Assembly: GCA_951799425.1 (NCBI GenBank) | Contig: OX637405.1 | Coordinates: forward strand, 16,465,089 to 16,529,088 | Direction of reading: 5' to 3' | Length of the DNA stretch: 64,000 bases | From: Ilex aquifolium | Lineage: Eukaryota; Streptophyta; Magnoliopsida; Aquifoliales; Aquifoliaceae | Shown here: positions 1 through 12,413 of the stretch, in pieces | How positions within the stretch are numbered: the stretch's first letter is position 1 | Layout: every line of letters starts with the position of its first letter | Position numbers and translations under genes: made by a program | Notes under the pieces: model-generated | Told to the model about the DNA's origin: nothing | The model's input: only the letters and a program-made list of their open reading frames with translations | The model's database searches: none

Positions 1-1138
1 TGCAGACTATGCTTGCCCTAGCCTGTCAAAAGCATCACCTCACCTCACCTCCCATTGATGGGAGATCTGCACACACAAGCTAAGGAAAGAGGGATGGATG
101 AAATTTACCAAGCTCTACACCATATTTTCAGCATTCACACAAACTTTGGAAAGAGAGGAGGCTACCTAAGCTTAGGAGTAGTTTTTAGAGAGATAAGTTC
201 CAATGAAGAAGATGAAGTTCCAGAGAGAGAAATTTATATTTTTGCAATTTCTTCACCCATTTCACTTGTAGTAAGTTGTATTTCACTTGTAATCTTCATT
301 TCTAGCACTTTAATCTCTTCTATTTCAAGTGTAATCAAGTTTATTCCATGTTCTTGCACTTCAATATTTACAGCTGGGTTTTCTCTGCAACTTTTCTATT
401 TTGGTGTGAAATGAATTCCTCTTTGTAGTTTACTTCTTTCTTGCATTAATACTAGTTCCATGTTTCATTTCTTCATCATGTCTCTTTAAATTATGCATGT
501 CTTTCCTTTTATTATGAGTAGCTAAGCTTTAAGTTAGCTAATCCAAGGGAGAACTCCTCTTGGGTATGCTAAATAAATTCTTTTTCATTCCTCCTCGTTG
601 TGTACGACGGTTTGGTTTGACTAGGTTGAGTGTGGACGTGGTTGTGAGTTCTTGATACACCGTAGACTTGTCACGGGGTATGCTTGAATCCTCACCTCCA
701 TTTTAGTCTCGCGCTTCCTATGAATTAATCAAAGGTTTATGCACCATTGGAAGAATGTATTGAGTTGAGTTAGAATTCCCATTGGAATGACATCTTTGGA
801 TTAGCCAACACTTGTTTCCATTTCATTTTCACCAAGAACACAATCACAAAAACTCAAACTCCAAAGATTTTACATTTTTCTATTTTTTGCAACATCACTT
901 TCACCACAACTTGACCTTTCCTTCCCTGAGGAGACGACCTTGGAATACCAATTCCAAGTAAAACACGACACTTGAAAGTCTCTCTGCGGTTGGGGATCAC
1001 TTTTGTACACACACACACATTTTGTTCATTCACACCCGTTTTTCCATTTCTTGCATCGAGCCTGAGTTAGAGTGACACTCACCCACACACATAAGTCATA
1101 TACACATTGAGGGTTCATGTTCGGAGATTAGGAACGAC
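1..1138 (+). repeat. Athila-type LTR fragment (3' part)
   Basis: This stretch aligns by eye with the 3' portion of the solo LTR at 12414-14307 (from about 13115) and with the 3' half of the LTR at 55931-57584. Shared blocks include GAGTAGCTA near 520, the 'gaggagacgaccttggaata' block near 930 and the 'cacattgaggg' block near 1105. The fragment enters from outside the window. It stops about 45 bases short of the expected LTR end and runs directly into the tail of a minus-strand pol gene, so the normal CA end is missing. No long reading frame in it looks like a gene. Confidence 0.8.
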
Positions 1139-3740
1139 GGAATAAAGTCAAGCACTCCTCTAATGGAAAACCCTCCGGGAATGGCTTTACACGCTGACCA
1201 TTGACTTTAAATGTTTGCCCATTCTTTGGGTTCTCAAGCTTGACCGCTCCGTGAGGGAAAATTGTACGCACTACGAAGGAACCTGTCCATCTCGAACGTA
1301 GCTTACCTGGGAAAAGATGAAGTTGAGAATTATACAAAATTACTTTATGTCCTTGCTTAAAGGTTTTTCTCAAAATATATTTATCATGAACAAATTTTAC
1401 CTTCTCCTTATAAATCTGAGTACTTCCATACGCATCTCTTCTCATTTCTTCAAGTTCATACAAATCCAATTTCCTATTGCTACCAGTAATTTTCAAATTG
1501 AAATTCAAGGTTGATCTCCCTATTGGCCAATTCAGCTTGGCCATTAGTCTTTGGGTGGTAACCTGTGGACACTTTGTGTGTAATACCATATTGATGCATG
1601 AGATTAGCAAATGGACTATTACCAAAGTGTAAACCACCATCACTGATTATTGCCCTATGCATCCCAAACATAGATAGAATATGTTCTTTCAAAAACTTAA
1701 TCACAACCTTGTGATCATTGGTCCTAGTTGGAATAGCCCCTACCCACTTAGATACATAGTCAATTGCCAAAAGAATGTAAGCACATCCAAAATACATAGG
1801 AAAGGAACTCATAAAGTCAATGCCCCAACAATCAAAAATTTCTATCACAAGTATGGGGGCAAAAGGCATCATGTTCCTACGGGTCACACCTTCTAATCAT
1901 TGGCATCTATCGCAATGATTACAGAACATAAAATAATCTTTAAATAAAGAAGGCCAATAAAAAACCACATTGTAAGATCTTAGCTGATGTCTTCTTGGAT
2001 GAGAAGTGGTCTCCATAAGCTTCAGAATGGCAAAAAGCAATCACTTCATTTTGTTGTTCATTGGGCACACATCTCCTCATCACTTGGTCGGGGCAATATT
2101 TGAACAGATAGGGATTGTCAAATAGAAATGTTCACCTCAACCAAGAATCTCTTCTTGTCCTTTGGATTCCAATGACTTGGTAGCTGCCCTATAATAGTAT
2201 AATTCACAATGTTAGCATACCATAGCACAGTTGTATTCAAAACAAGTAAATGCTCATTAGGGAAAAATTCAATGATAGGAATGTAAGCATATGTATCTTT
2301 AATCACAAGCCTCGATAAATGACCGACAACCACGTTATCTACTTCTTTGTTGTCTTTGATAATGATGTGAAACTCTTAAAGGAGAAGGATCCACCTAATC
2401 AACCTTGGTTTTGCATCCTACTTAGTCATCAAATACTTCAAAGCAGCATGGTCATTATAAACAACAATAGGTGATCCTATAATGTATGACCTAAATTTAT
2501 CAAGTGCAAAGACTACTACTAGCAATTCATTTTTAGTGGTAGTGTAGTTCATCTGAGCTTCATTCAAGGTCTTGATAGCGTAGTAGATGACATAGGGTTT
2601 CTTGTCCTACCATTGGCCTAAAACTGAGCCGACCACGTAATCACTTGCGTCGCACATGAGCTCGAAAGGAAGGTCCCAATTGGGCGGTTGCATGATTGGA
2701 GGCGAACTAAGCATATTCTTAAGGTTTCTTAAAGCTGCCTCACAATCAGCTGTCCACTCGAAAGGAACATCCTTCACTAATAGATGACATAAAGTTCGTG
2801 TCAAGGCACTAAACCCCTTTATGAACTGTCTGTAAAATGTGGCATGACTAAGAAATAACCAAACATCTTTAACAGTCTTAGGAGTAGGGAGGTTAGAAAT
2901 CAGCTCAACCTTAGCATTATCCACCTGTATCCCCTTTTTTGACACAATGTGACCAATGACTATCCCCTAAGTCATCATGAAGTGGCACTTTTCCGAGTTA
3001 AGCACCAATCCTTCACCTTCACACCTTTGAAGCACCAACTCCAAATTTCCAAAACAACCCTCAAACAAATCACCAAAAATAGAGAAATCATCCATAAAAA
3101 CCTCAACAATTTTCTCTACCATGTTGCTGAAAATCCCCATCATGCATCTCTTAAATGTGTTAAGGGCATTGCAAAGGCCGAATGTCATGTTTTTGTAGGC
3201 AAATGTTCCAAAGGGGCACGTTAAGGTTGTCTTTTCTTGTTCTTCAAGGGCTATCTTGATCTGACTGTAGCCCAAATACCCATATAAAAAGTAGTAGAAT
3301 GAATGCCCCACAACCATTCCAAGATTTGGTCAAGGAATGGCAATGGAAAATGATCCTTTCAAGTACATGAATTCAGCTTCCTATAATCATTGCAAGCCCT
3401 CCACCCGGTCACTGTCTTTATTGGAATCAACTCATTCTTCTCATTAACAACCACGGTAACTCCTGAATTCTTAGGCACTACCTATGTAGGACTCACCTAC
3501 TTGCTATCAACAATGGGGAAGATAATTCCTACATCAAGCAGTTTCATCACTTCAGCTCTAACACATCCTTCATTATAGGATTCAATCATTATTGTGGTTG
3601 GCGGGAAGGCTTTACGTCTTCCTCTAGGTAGATCTTATGGATGCATATTAGAGGGTTGATCCCCTTTAAATCTGTTATGGTCCACCCAATGGCTCCCCTA
3701 TGAGCCTTCAACAATTACAGTAGCCTTGATTCTTGCTCAG
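1128..3740 (-). pseudogene. Athila pol pseudogene (RT, RNase H, integrase)
   Basis: The minus strand keeps pieces of a Ty3/gypsy polymerase in the right order but in different frames. Near 3720-3640 the start of the RT domain can be read (AIGWT motif). At 3317-2967 is the RT core with the catalytic box FMDD. At 2945-2607 is the RT thumb and start of RNase H (MCDASDY). At 1887-1480 is the integrase core with GIDF and ISDGG carrying the two catalytic aspartates. At 1643-1128 is the integrase C-terminal domain. It is clearly related to the intact frame at 60419-63205 but much more mutated. Its end, after the shared KPF motif, has an aberrant tail that reads across the junction with the LTR fragment, so the stop is not native. 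Non-functional. Confidence 0.85.
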
Positions 3741-4790
3741 GTAGTAAGGACGAACTGATCACCACTAAAAAAGTATCATCACTCCCCAAATAAGCATATT
3801 TCAAAGTAGATGGGAGTGGCTTCAATTCAGTTTTGGGTGGTTGAACAGTCGATGGTAGAGCATACTTCTCTATGGGTGGTAATTCTTCTAACTTAGGCTC
3901 CCACGAGCCTAGAACATTTTTTTTTCTTGAACAGCTATTTCCTCAGATAGGATCTCCAAGTATCTTCTTGTTGCTCAATGATGGTGGCAATGAGATTCAT
4001 CTGATGTACCTCTCCATCATCCTCGAGCTACCTTCCAATGTTGAACATGTTCAACTCCAAGGTCATATTCCCAAAGTTCAGCTTCATGAATCCATTCCTG
4101 CAATTAATTAAGGCATAAGAGGTTGAAAGGAATGGTATTCCCAAAATAACAGGGATCTGAACAGATGGGTAAGCAACATCCTCCATTATTCCTCGTGGTA
4201 TCTTTACACTGATGTCGGCTTCAATTCTCCTAATCTAAGCTGCATATATACAAAATAGGAAATGAGGTTTACATTTACACCCAAATCTAGCAGTGCTTGC
4301 TCTACTCGACAGTCCCCAATAGTGATTGAGATGGTGGGGAAACCGGGGCCTTTGTATTTAGGCAAAGTGTTCATCCTTAAGATAGAGCTTACCTACTTTG
4401 TGAGGAAAGCTTTCTTTTGCACATTAATCTTCCTCTTCATTGTGCATAATTCCTTAAAGAACTTGGCATAAGATGGTATCTTTTTAATTGCATCCAAAAG
4501 AGAAATATTAATTTTCACTTGCTTGAAAATATCAAGAATTTCAGATGTATCAGATAACTTATCAAGCATACACAGTCTATGAGGGTAAGGAGCAGGGATA
4601 GGACAACTATTATCAGCAATATCAGACAACTTAGTCTCCTCAAGATCACCTGAGGTCTCCTTTTCTAAAGGCTTAGAGACCTTGGGTGAAATAGTCTTAC
4701 CTACTTCTTTACCACTCCTAAGAGTAATAATGGACTTCAGCTGTTCAACATTCTCGAAGATCTCAATCATGTGTTGACCCTTGGGGTTCT
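3741..4790 (-). pseudogene. Athila gag-pol linker and aspartic protease pseudogene
   Basis: The minus-strand frame at 4770-4393 reads the segment that precedes protease in Athila elements: a RSGKEV motif, then a proline-rich stretch, then a block on inhibitory spacing (QVKINISLLDAIK) shared with the intact copy at 59161-60213. The protease active-site region lies at about 4330-4256, where LDLG can be read, with the alanine usually next to it changed to valine. The frame is broken on both sides. In an active element this segment would cleave the polyprotein; here it cannot be translated through. Confidence 0.7.
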
Positions 4791-6030
4791 CTTGGGGTTA
4801 CGTAAGATATTTCTCTTTCTCTTGTTGCATTGCCCCTAAGGTCGTGTTAATCTTTGTGATTTGTGAACTAATTTCATTTAGAACCTAAGCATTCTGATTG
4901 TTGATGTTATTCAGGTTTTATTGTATTACTATAACAAGTCCTCAATGCTCCTTTTGTGGGGTGGTTGGTAAGGAGGTACTACGGGTTGATTTTGATGGCC
5001 AAACCCTTGAACTTGAGGTTGTGGTGGTAGGTGTTGGGTTCTGAACAAACTCTTGTTGTGGAGGTCCTTGCAGAGGGACCTGTTGAGCATTAGATGATGG
5101 CTGATGTGTGGCAGACATGTGTTGTTGAGGTTGGGCAGTGTTTTCAGATCTCCAACTAAAGTTGGGATGGTATTGCCATCTCAGATTATAGGTATATTTG
5201 AGTATGGAGAAAGTGACCGCCTTGGCTGATTAACTGTATTAACCTGCTCATGCATTTTCCTACACATACGAATAGTTGGGCACTCATTTGTAGGGTGCTT
5301 AATAGAGTCACAAATCGAGTAAGGGTCATCATCCTTAGGCACACTTGTCACCTTGTTGACCTTCTAAAACTCAAAACTCTCCACTTTCCTTGAAAGTTTA
5401 GCAACCTTGGCTAGGAGATCATCTTGATCTCTCAACAAATGTTTCCCTCCATCGGACAATTGAGGGGCTACTGATGAAGTTGATCGTTCAACAGGATCCG
5501 AGATATCCCATGACTGGGCATTCTCTACCAAACAATCAATATAATCAAGAGCATCCTCAAGCTCTTTATGTAGAAACTCTCAATTACACATCATGTCGAT
5601 GAACTAACGATGTGCAGGGGTAATTCCCTCGTAAAACAAAGTTACCATCTGCCACGGTTCAAAGCCATGATGTGGAACAGAGTTTAAGAGTTCTTTAAAT
5701 TTTTCCCAACATTCATAAAATTGCTATTTGGTTTCTTAGCAAAATTTTTAATTTATTTTTTCAAAGTAGTAGTTTTATAAACGGGAAAAAATTTAGTCAA
5801 AAATTCTTTTTGCATTTGATCCCACGTAGAGATTGTCCGTGGATTCAAGAACTTTAGCCAAGTCTTTGTTTTATCTTTGAGTGAGAAAGGGAAGAGTTTC
5901 ATTCTAGCCATTTCTTCCTGCACATTATGTTCTAAGAATGTACTAACTACTTCCTTGAATTCCTTGAGATGGAGATAGCAGTTTTCACTTGTCATTCCAT
6001 GGAATTGAGGGAGCAATTAGAGCATCCCTA
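4791..6030 (-). pseudogene. Athila gag pseudogene
   Basis: The clearest piece is at 6016-5753 (minus), an 87-residue run of the retrotransposon gag domain that opens LPQFHGM and includes FPFSLKDKTKTW, matching the gag at 57743-59158 (LPTFHGI, FPFSLTDKAKTW). Further along the minus strand, diverged zinc-knuckle and glutamine-rich C-terminal stretches can be followed to about 4800 through several frames and stops. It would form the capsid of the retrotransposon particle; it is now non-coding. Confidence 0.75.
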
Positions 6031-6422
6031 GTTTTACAATGAATTGGTGTGCCTGCAACGAGAGTACAATGCATGATGGCGAGGAAAAACGAGTAGGTTA
6101 GAGATAATCCTTCATAGTCTGACCAGATGGAACTGTAACTGGATTGTTCCCACCATTATCCCTGCTGACAAAATAATGTGTGGATCAATATCATTCTTGT
6201 TATTTTGGGCAACCATACCTAAAACTAGTGGTAAGTCCTATCTAAGTCTAACAAATTGATCTGCTTGGTCTCTACCCCACATGCAAATCTATGAAACCTA
6301 AGAATTAAAATTGCAAGAAAGCAAGAAAAAGATTAAAACAGAGATGCGCACTTGGGCTCGTAAAGAAAATCATAAGACTTACCTAAATACCTCTCTGTAT
6401 CGCCTTAGATTACCGTTAGCAC

Positions 6423-6440
6423 TCCCCGGCAACGTTGCCA
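6423..6440 (-). other. Primer-binding site, tRNA-Asp type
   Basis: The plus strand reads TCCCCGGCAACGTTGCCA. The 3' end of plant tRNA-Asp (TCCCCGGCAACGGCGCCA) differs at two positions. On the minus strand it lies just inside the 5' LTR end and before gag, as expected for first-strand priming in Athila elements. Confidence 0.8.
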
Positions 6441-6448
6441 AAAATAAT

Positions 6449-7760
6449 TGCCCCCCAAAGAGGTTGTATTTTCACGAGTGCTACCAAGCGTAAAAGAATA
6501 GTTTCATATAATAACTCCAATCGAAGTCCAAGGTAGTCTCCTCAGGGAAAGATTTAGAATCCAAGATGATGAAAAATAAAAAAGGAAAAAGTTCTTTGAA
6601 GTTTGAGAATTTAGAGATTAACGACTAATGCAATTGAAATTCAAAAATTGGAAAACTATATAATCTTTAGAATTCATCCCACCGATGAACGAAAATTTAT
6701 ACTCCAAATCTATAACTCATCTGCTTTGGTATTCAAACTAATACAGACGAATGATTTTCGACTAAACTCTTGGAAAATAATTAAAAGTAGTAATTGAGAT
6801 ATAGTTTATGATGAAAGACTCAGTACTCTATATGTTGTAGAAATACCACTAATTACCCCTACCAAATCCAATTGTATATGGGTAATCGGGAAGTATACTA
6901 ACCAAATAGATTTTTGGAAATACAACTTTAACCAAACAATCACATAGACGTTAAACCCTAGTTTAGAGTATAATCCTAATTCATAGGTTGGGAATCATTC
7001 TTCAGATTATCTAGAGAAAAACTACTCACTCATGATAATATAAATAGCACAAGAAATTAAAGAGAACATAATTGAATTCATGAAAATAAAGATTGACCTA
7101 AAAGTAATTGCTTGTATTGAAAAACTAAATTTAAATAACAAACTCTGAAATTGAAGACAACTGAATGTAAGATTGCTAGAACAAATGAAAGAACAAAACT
7201 TTAGCAATAAAGAACAGTAGCAAGAACTCTCAAGAAAAACCCAAACACTCTTTAAACGTAAAAAACTAGCAAAACTAAAGAAAGACTCTTCAAAAAAAAT
7301 GTCATTTGTATTCCCCAAAGGGTCTCTATTTATTTTTCTTAGAAGGAGAATCTTCAAATCTTTGACATATATCCATCCAAAAATTATCTCCTTCTCTGAT
7401 TGGTTGAGAATCCTCAAAAGATACGACGAGACCTGGTCTTTAATTGAGCTTCCCATAAAAATCTGCCTTGACCTACCGGTAACAACTCCTTATGTAGCGC
7501 GATCTACCAGTAGCACTTTGCTCTGATAAAATCTCTGAAACTTTGGTGGCTTTTCCTACCGGTACCACATCCTTTACCTACCAGTAGAACTTCCTCTGTC
7601 AACGCACTGTAAGTTTTACTACTGCTAGAACATGCACTAACTACCAATAGAACTTCTCTAATGAAAAAGGTATAACTTTTGTAAGTTCTTCTACCGGTAG
7701 AACCTTCATTCTTCTGTATTCCTACCGGTATAACACCTTGTAGTATCCTACCCAAAGGCC
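6449..7760 (-). repeat. 5' LTR of the decayed Athila element
   Basis: On the minus strand the LTR ends with CA at 6450-6449, eight bases before the primer site. Its body shares blocks with the LTR at 47415-51345: the 'gtgagtagtttt' block near 7020-7030, and a 'gagac..cttgg' block near 6530. It contains a run of palindromic CTACCGGTAG-like motifs between 7475 and 7740. The outer end is uncertain (about 7740-7780) because another LTR-like promoter sequence follows. Confidence 0.65.
7475..7740. repeat. Array of TACCGGTA-like palindromic motifs
   Basis: About eight short near-palindromes (ctaccggtaac, ctaccagtagc, ctaccggtacc, ctaccagtagaa, ctaccaatagaa, ctaccggtagaa, ctaccggtataa) are spaced 30-60 bases apart inside the LTR. 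They are not in a conserved frame. Confidence 0.8.
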
Positions 7761-7776
7761 TTACAATGTGAGGAGG

Positions 7777-8100
7777 TGTTATAGTTTCATGTGGTGCATC
7801 CCACATCGACTCGGGAGGGGGAATGACTAGGCTATATATAGGGTGTGCTCATCCTTAATTGTCAAGAGACCTTTTCTGGGGCAAAAGCCCCAGAAGAACA
7901 AAATTGTGAGGGTGTATGAGCACCCATCGATAGAACTTATCTTTTCTTCCAAAATAACTTCCAAGGCTCCTGGCTTCACTTCTCCCATGCAAACTTAATC
8001 CCAACTTGTCCCTTGTCATCTTATAATGCTTAATCTCAACCTTTACACCCAAATTAGATGCAATCATATAAATCAAAGCATAAGATGCAACATGCACTAA
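7777..8100 (+). promoter_or_regulatory. LTR-like promoter fragment with TATA box
   Basis: TGTTATAGTTTCATG is followed by TCCCACATCG, then TATATATA at 7833-7840. A TCCCACATCG block just upstream of a TATA box is typical of the U3 of many plant LTR retroelements. No partner LTR was found in the window, so this is probably a truncated remnant. The rest of the interval to 8100 shows no gene. Confidence 0.4.
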
Positions 8101-8169
8101 GTGAAACAAGTTAATTTGTTAGCAAGCCTAAAGAAAATGTGTTAACCTATAAAATAATGCAATATTGAG

Positions 8170-8481
8170 CACTCAACACATTGCTATAAACTTTCTCACC
8201 AAAATTTCAGCCCCCTCGCCACCATTTTTCAGATAATCAATCCAACCCCATTCAATCACCATTGGTTGTATACTAAAATCCGCAAAATCCTCTAAAATAA
8301 TTGCACACCCAACAACAAGGGGTTTGGATTTGAAGAAGATCTCATACATGTCATGTTTTTCAATGACCACACGAGGATGTCCATCTCCTTGTTCTTGAAC
8401 CACTCCCTCAACGGTCTTAGGCTATTGTGTATTTGGAGTTGCTCCCTTCCTAGCCTTCATTTTTACCCTTATTGGGGGCAT
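8170..8481 (-). pseudogene. Fragment of a plant transposon-type protein
   Basis: On the minus strand an ATG at 8481 opens a basic N-terminus (MPPIRVKMKARKG), a TAG interrupts after about 16 codons, and the frame continues to about 8170 with a segment around EWGWIDYL and ILVRKF. Short acidic-aromatic blocks of this kind occur in the retroelement-associated 'putative plant transposon protein' family, but similarity is weak and was judged from memory. No neighbouring genes support a host role. Confidence 0.35.
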
Positions 8482-9103
8482 TTTGGATTTGAGAGATTTG
8501 GGGCAAAATAAACAAAATAATTGATGAAATGGTGAAAATTTGGTTTGGATGCAAAGATTTGATGAAAAAATCAATGGTTGAGTGAGATCTAAGGTGGAGA
8601 GAAGGTTTTGAGGAGTTAGAGTTTCAAAAAAGTGGGATTGGGATCCAAAAATGAAGTGAAGAAGACGATTTCAAATTTTATATCACAACATTTTTCGTTC
8701 AGCCAGAGGTTAAAAATATTTTTCAACATCTATTGCCCCTTCGAACAAAAATTATGTGTTCAAACGAGTCCTACTCTTAGAAGTTTGTGTTCTGGACCCT
8801 GATTTCCTCAAATTCCGAATCCTAGGTTTTTTCAAAAAAATTTACACCAAAACACACGAAATGAACTCTGACATTAATTTTGTATGGTTTCTCTATTTAA
8901 AATTGATATTTGGTGGATTTCAAGCGAGATTTACGTTGTCAATGTTTGAAATAGGCAATAATTTCAATTGGATGTGATTTGTAGGAACTCGATCATCGAG
9001 TTCTCAAACGTGTTTTGGTGCAGTAACTACTAATGTTAGGTGTTTTTTTGTCAATCACACAAATTTTACCTATATCTCAAAAAGTCGTCTTAACATAGAC
9101 TTA
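8482..9103. other. Non-coding, AT-rich, no recognised feature
   Basis: No frame longer than about 75 codons, no LTR ends and no inverted repeats were seen. The composition is like the surrounding repeat debris. Confidence 0.5.
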
Positions 9104-9623
9104 GAGTATCTCCAATAGGTTCTTTATTCCCACTCAACTCTTTATTTTAGAGAGCTAACCACCAAAAATGAAGCTCCAATAGACTCTCTATTTAGACTAG
9201 CTAAAATGCAGGGCATTATTTGGCTTTTTAGAGCATCTTCAACCATGTTTTTTGTATTTTAGAGAGCATCTTTTCTAAAATAGAATAAAGAGTAAATTTT
9301 ACACACCACTCCAATAAAACTCTATTTTTGTCATTTTATGTTTTGTCCTTTTTGGCAATAAATTTGATTTCCCTCCTATTTTTTCTCTATTACTTTAAAT
9401 GAGATACGTTTATCCTAAATGTCTTAGATGAGAAGACAAATATATCCTTTTTTGCTTCAAAAAAATATAGTAGAGAGTGAGTCTGACTCTCCAAATGTAG
9501 ATAGTCAAATTGGACTATTTATTTTAGATAGTCTAAATAAAGAGTCCATTGCAGAAGAATTTTAAGGGTTGATACTCTATAATAGAGAATTGAGTGGGAA
9601 TAGAGAGTCTATTGGAGATGCTC
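9104..9623. mobile_element. MITE, GAG(C/T)ATCTCCAATAG family, TSD TTA
   Basis: The left end GAGTATCTCCAATAG and the right end, read on the minus strand GAGCATCTCCAATAG, are inverted repeats extending about 50 bases (both include CCCACTCAA). The element is flanked by TTA at 9101-9103 and 9624-9626. It is 520 bp with no coding capacity. A 3-bp TTA duplication is typical of PIF/Harbinger-derived MITEs, though the terminal bases are not the canonical ones. A related copy lies at 19227-19797. Confidence 0.85.
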
Positions 9624-9639
9624 TTACATTTGGAGCCTA

Positions 9640-11960
9640 GCTCACTCTCTATTCTAATTTTAATAAATAAAAAGATGACACATATACATTCTCCATTGTT
9701 TACACCAAAAAATAGCAAAATCTTAGGATGACACATGGAAGATATCCAACTATCGTGAGAGAGTATGTGAGAGTCCACACTTGATACATCAGTTAAGGAA
9801 ATGAGACTCTAAGAATCCTGAGAAGTGGGGAGACGTGACATCATGAGCCGTCAGTGGGAGTCTGTTAAGTGCACATATGCACGTCTCGAGTAAAAAGGCT
9901 ATCAGTCATGGTCGAAAAAGATGGCTTCGACGGCTGAAGGTCATCCCTATAAATAACAAATGCAAAGCTACAGAGAAATGATCCACAATCAAACACAACA
10001 AACTTTACACAGAGCCAACCTCTCTTCTATTCACTTATTTTTTACTTTCGAGCAACTTTAATCTTTCATGTATTCCGTCACTCCGGTGATCTTTATTACT
10101 TTCATTTAAATTTAAGTACAATATTCATTTCATCTTCCAAACTTAGTTTATCTTTTTCTTTGCATTCCAATATTTCTTTTTATATTCCAGTTCATTATGT
10201 TGTTAGTTGAAAAATTATTTAAAAGTCATTGAACCCTAAGGCAAAGAAAAGAACTCAAAGGTAGCCTTACACCTTGCTACAATTGCCTAAACAGTCATGA
10301 TTTTAGAATCTCACACCAGTTCGAGTAGGCAAGGTTATACGTGTTTAGATCTTAAGTCCAATCGAAATTTGGCACACCCGTAACCCGAAAATATGCCAAA
10401 CATATTTATTGGCACGCCTGACGAATACTCATGGAAAAGCCAATATTGGCTCATCAAAAGTACCTCTAGTGCACAAGGTTGTTGAAAAAGGTAGGCTTTG
10501 GCATCCCCAACCTACAAGAAGAGTTGCCTCCGCTCAGGGAGCAAGAGAATCGAGAGTCCGATTCAGAGTCGAAGGCCTCGATTAAGGCTTTGTCACATGA
10601 AGTCTCCTAGCAAATCTTCGGGTTTATTAATGGCATTGGGAATTTGACCAAAGAAGAATATGATCGCACCAGAAAGGCATTGGAGCGGCTAGTTGACAGG
10701 TTTGAACCGTCTAAGGGGTGCAAGACAGTTGTTGTTTACTTTTGCTCAGGCAGCGCCAGTGGAAGCACCACATCTAGTGCTTCCCCAGTATGTGCCGCAC
10801 TCGAGGGCATAGCAGGGCAGAAATGGCCAATCGAAAAATAATAATCCTTTTTTTTTTTCAGGACGATTGGGGCATCCACCAATTATTCTTCCAACGGCGT
10901 CCCAGGTGGTCATGAATCAAGATCAGCTGCACGAAATAATCCAAGAGCACACCGGCCCTGCCATGAGTCGAGTGACTAGGCCGACATATCAAAAATCATA
11001 TCCCAACTTGGTGGACAGGGAGTATGAGTATCATTGGGGGTAAAATGTCCAATGTATGTAACTTTTTTGGGGGAAGACAGTTAGTCGACCGTGGAGCATA
11101 TTGGTCATTTCACTATACAATGTAGTGAAGTAGGGGCCAATGAGTTTCTGAAGTTAAGGTTGTTGACCAATTCCCTGACAGGAATGGTCTTCAAATGGTA
11201 CATTGATTTGCTGCCCAATTCTGTGTTAGACTAGCAGCAACTAGAGGACAAGTTCCACGCTCAGTTCGAAAGTACCGATCCAGAGGTAGCAATAACCGAT
11301 TTGGCTAGGTTATATCAGATGACATAAGAAACGGCGGAGCAATATATCACGCATTTTAAGAAAGCCAGGAACTGATGTAGTTTGGCATTGCCTGAGATGT
11401 AGTACATGTGCATTGCATAGAGCGATCTGAGTTTCAAACTTTAAAAGAAATTTTAGGGAATGGAGTTCAATGACATGTTCGAATTAACAATGCAGGCTAC
11501 GCGATACGAGCATATCCTACGAGAGGAGGTGGACCAAAAAAATGTGTTCAAAAGTACGTACTATAGGGATCCCAACACGAAATCCTCATGGTCGAGCCAG
11601 ACCAGGATCTGGAAGAAAATATGGCAGAAATCGTGGCTAAATGGTCGCATGTGTGCAAGGCCTTAATGAGGCTTTCATAGAATCAGACACAAGCTTCACC
11701 AAGTGCCGATAAAGGATCCGACGAAGGTAATGGCTAGAAATATGACTTTGACATCACAAAGGCTGATAAGATATTTAAACATTTGCTCGTGGACGGAATT
11801 ATCAAGTTTTCGTTTTGTCATAAAATTCCATCAGTTGCGAAGCTGAAAAGCAAGATATATTGCAAATGGAACAATCTGTGGAGCCATTCTACTGCCAACT
11901 ATGTGGTATTCCGGAACGCCATTCATGATGGCTTGAACAAAGGCCATCTGATATGTAGAA
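9640..11960 (+). mobile_element. Decayed Tat-like Ty3/gypsy relic, plus-strand arm
   Basis: The arm begins with LTR/leader sequence (about 9640-10370) that matches, in inverted orientation, 17650-18235 and the bases around 14940. This is followed by gag debris to about 11960. Shared blocks include 'gagagagtatgtgagag' near 9757, 'catcatgagccgt' near 9840 and 'cacaccagttcgagtagg' near 10311. No polymerase was found, so only the 5' part of the element is present. Confidence 0.7.
10600..11960 (+). pseudogene. Tat-like gag pseudogene, plus arm
   Basis: Frames with many stops show gag blocks in order. At 10644-10841 is a leader segment with RKALERLVD. At 11330-11370 is EQYITHFKKARN. At 11455-11540 is GMEFNDMFEL. 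At 11783-11950 is LLVDGIIKFS followed by KIYCKWNN and VVFRNAIHDG, which recall the C-terminal zinc-binding (CKWHN, VFR) region of Tat/Ogre-like gag. Non-functional. Confidence 0.65.
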
Positions 11961-12413
11961 AGACATGTACTACATCTCGAGCAGCACCAACCTACTTGGT
12001 TATTGGCTTTTTTGAAATCCGCGATGTATTGCTCTACCATTTATCTTGTCATCTGATACAACCTAGGTAAATCGGCCATCACTACCTCTAACTTGGTAAA
12101 GTAGAACTGAACATGGAACTTGTCTTCTAGTTGCTACCAGCCTAACACATAATTGGGCAGCAAATGAATGTACCATCTGAAGGGCGTTCTTGTCAGGGAA
12201 TTGGCGAACAACCTTAACTTCAAAAACTCGTTCGCCCCTGCTTCATCGTATTATATAATGAAATGGTAATATGCTCCACACTCGACTAATCGTCTTCCCT
12301 CGAAAAATTTGCAAAAACAAGGACCTTGTACTCCCGAGGATACTCGTACTCCCTATCCACCTAGTCGGGATATGATTTTCGATATGTCGGTCTAGTCACT
12401 CACCTATGGCGAG

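Larger units (their letters stand above)
1139..7760 (-). mobile_element. Decayed Athila-type Ty3/gypsy element, truncated
   Basis: Read on the minus strand, the order is 5' LTR (about 7760-6449), tRNA-Asp primer site (6440-6423), gag (about 6030-4790), protease (near 4300), reverse transcriptase and RNase H (about 3740-2350), integrase (about 2330-1128). This is the Athila order of Ty3/gypsy. All frames are broken by stops and frameshifts. The 3' end, polypurine tract and 3' LTR are missing; an LTR fragment in the opposite orientation abuts the pol tail. The right boundary is approximate because no target duplication could be matched. Confidence 0.8.
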
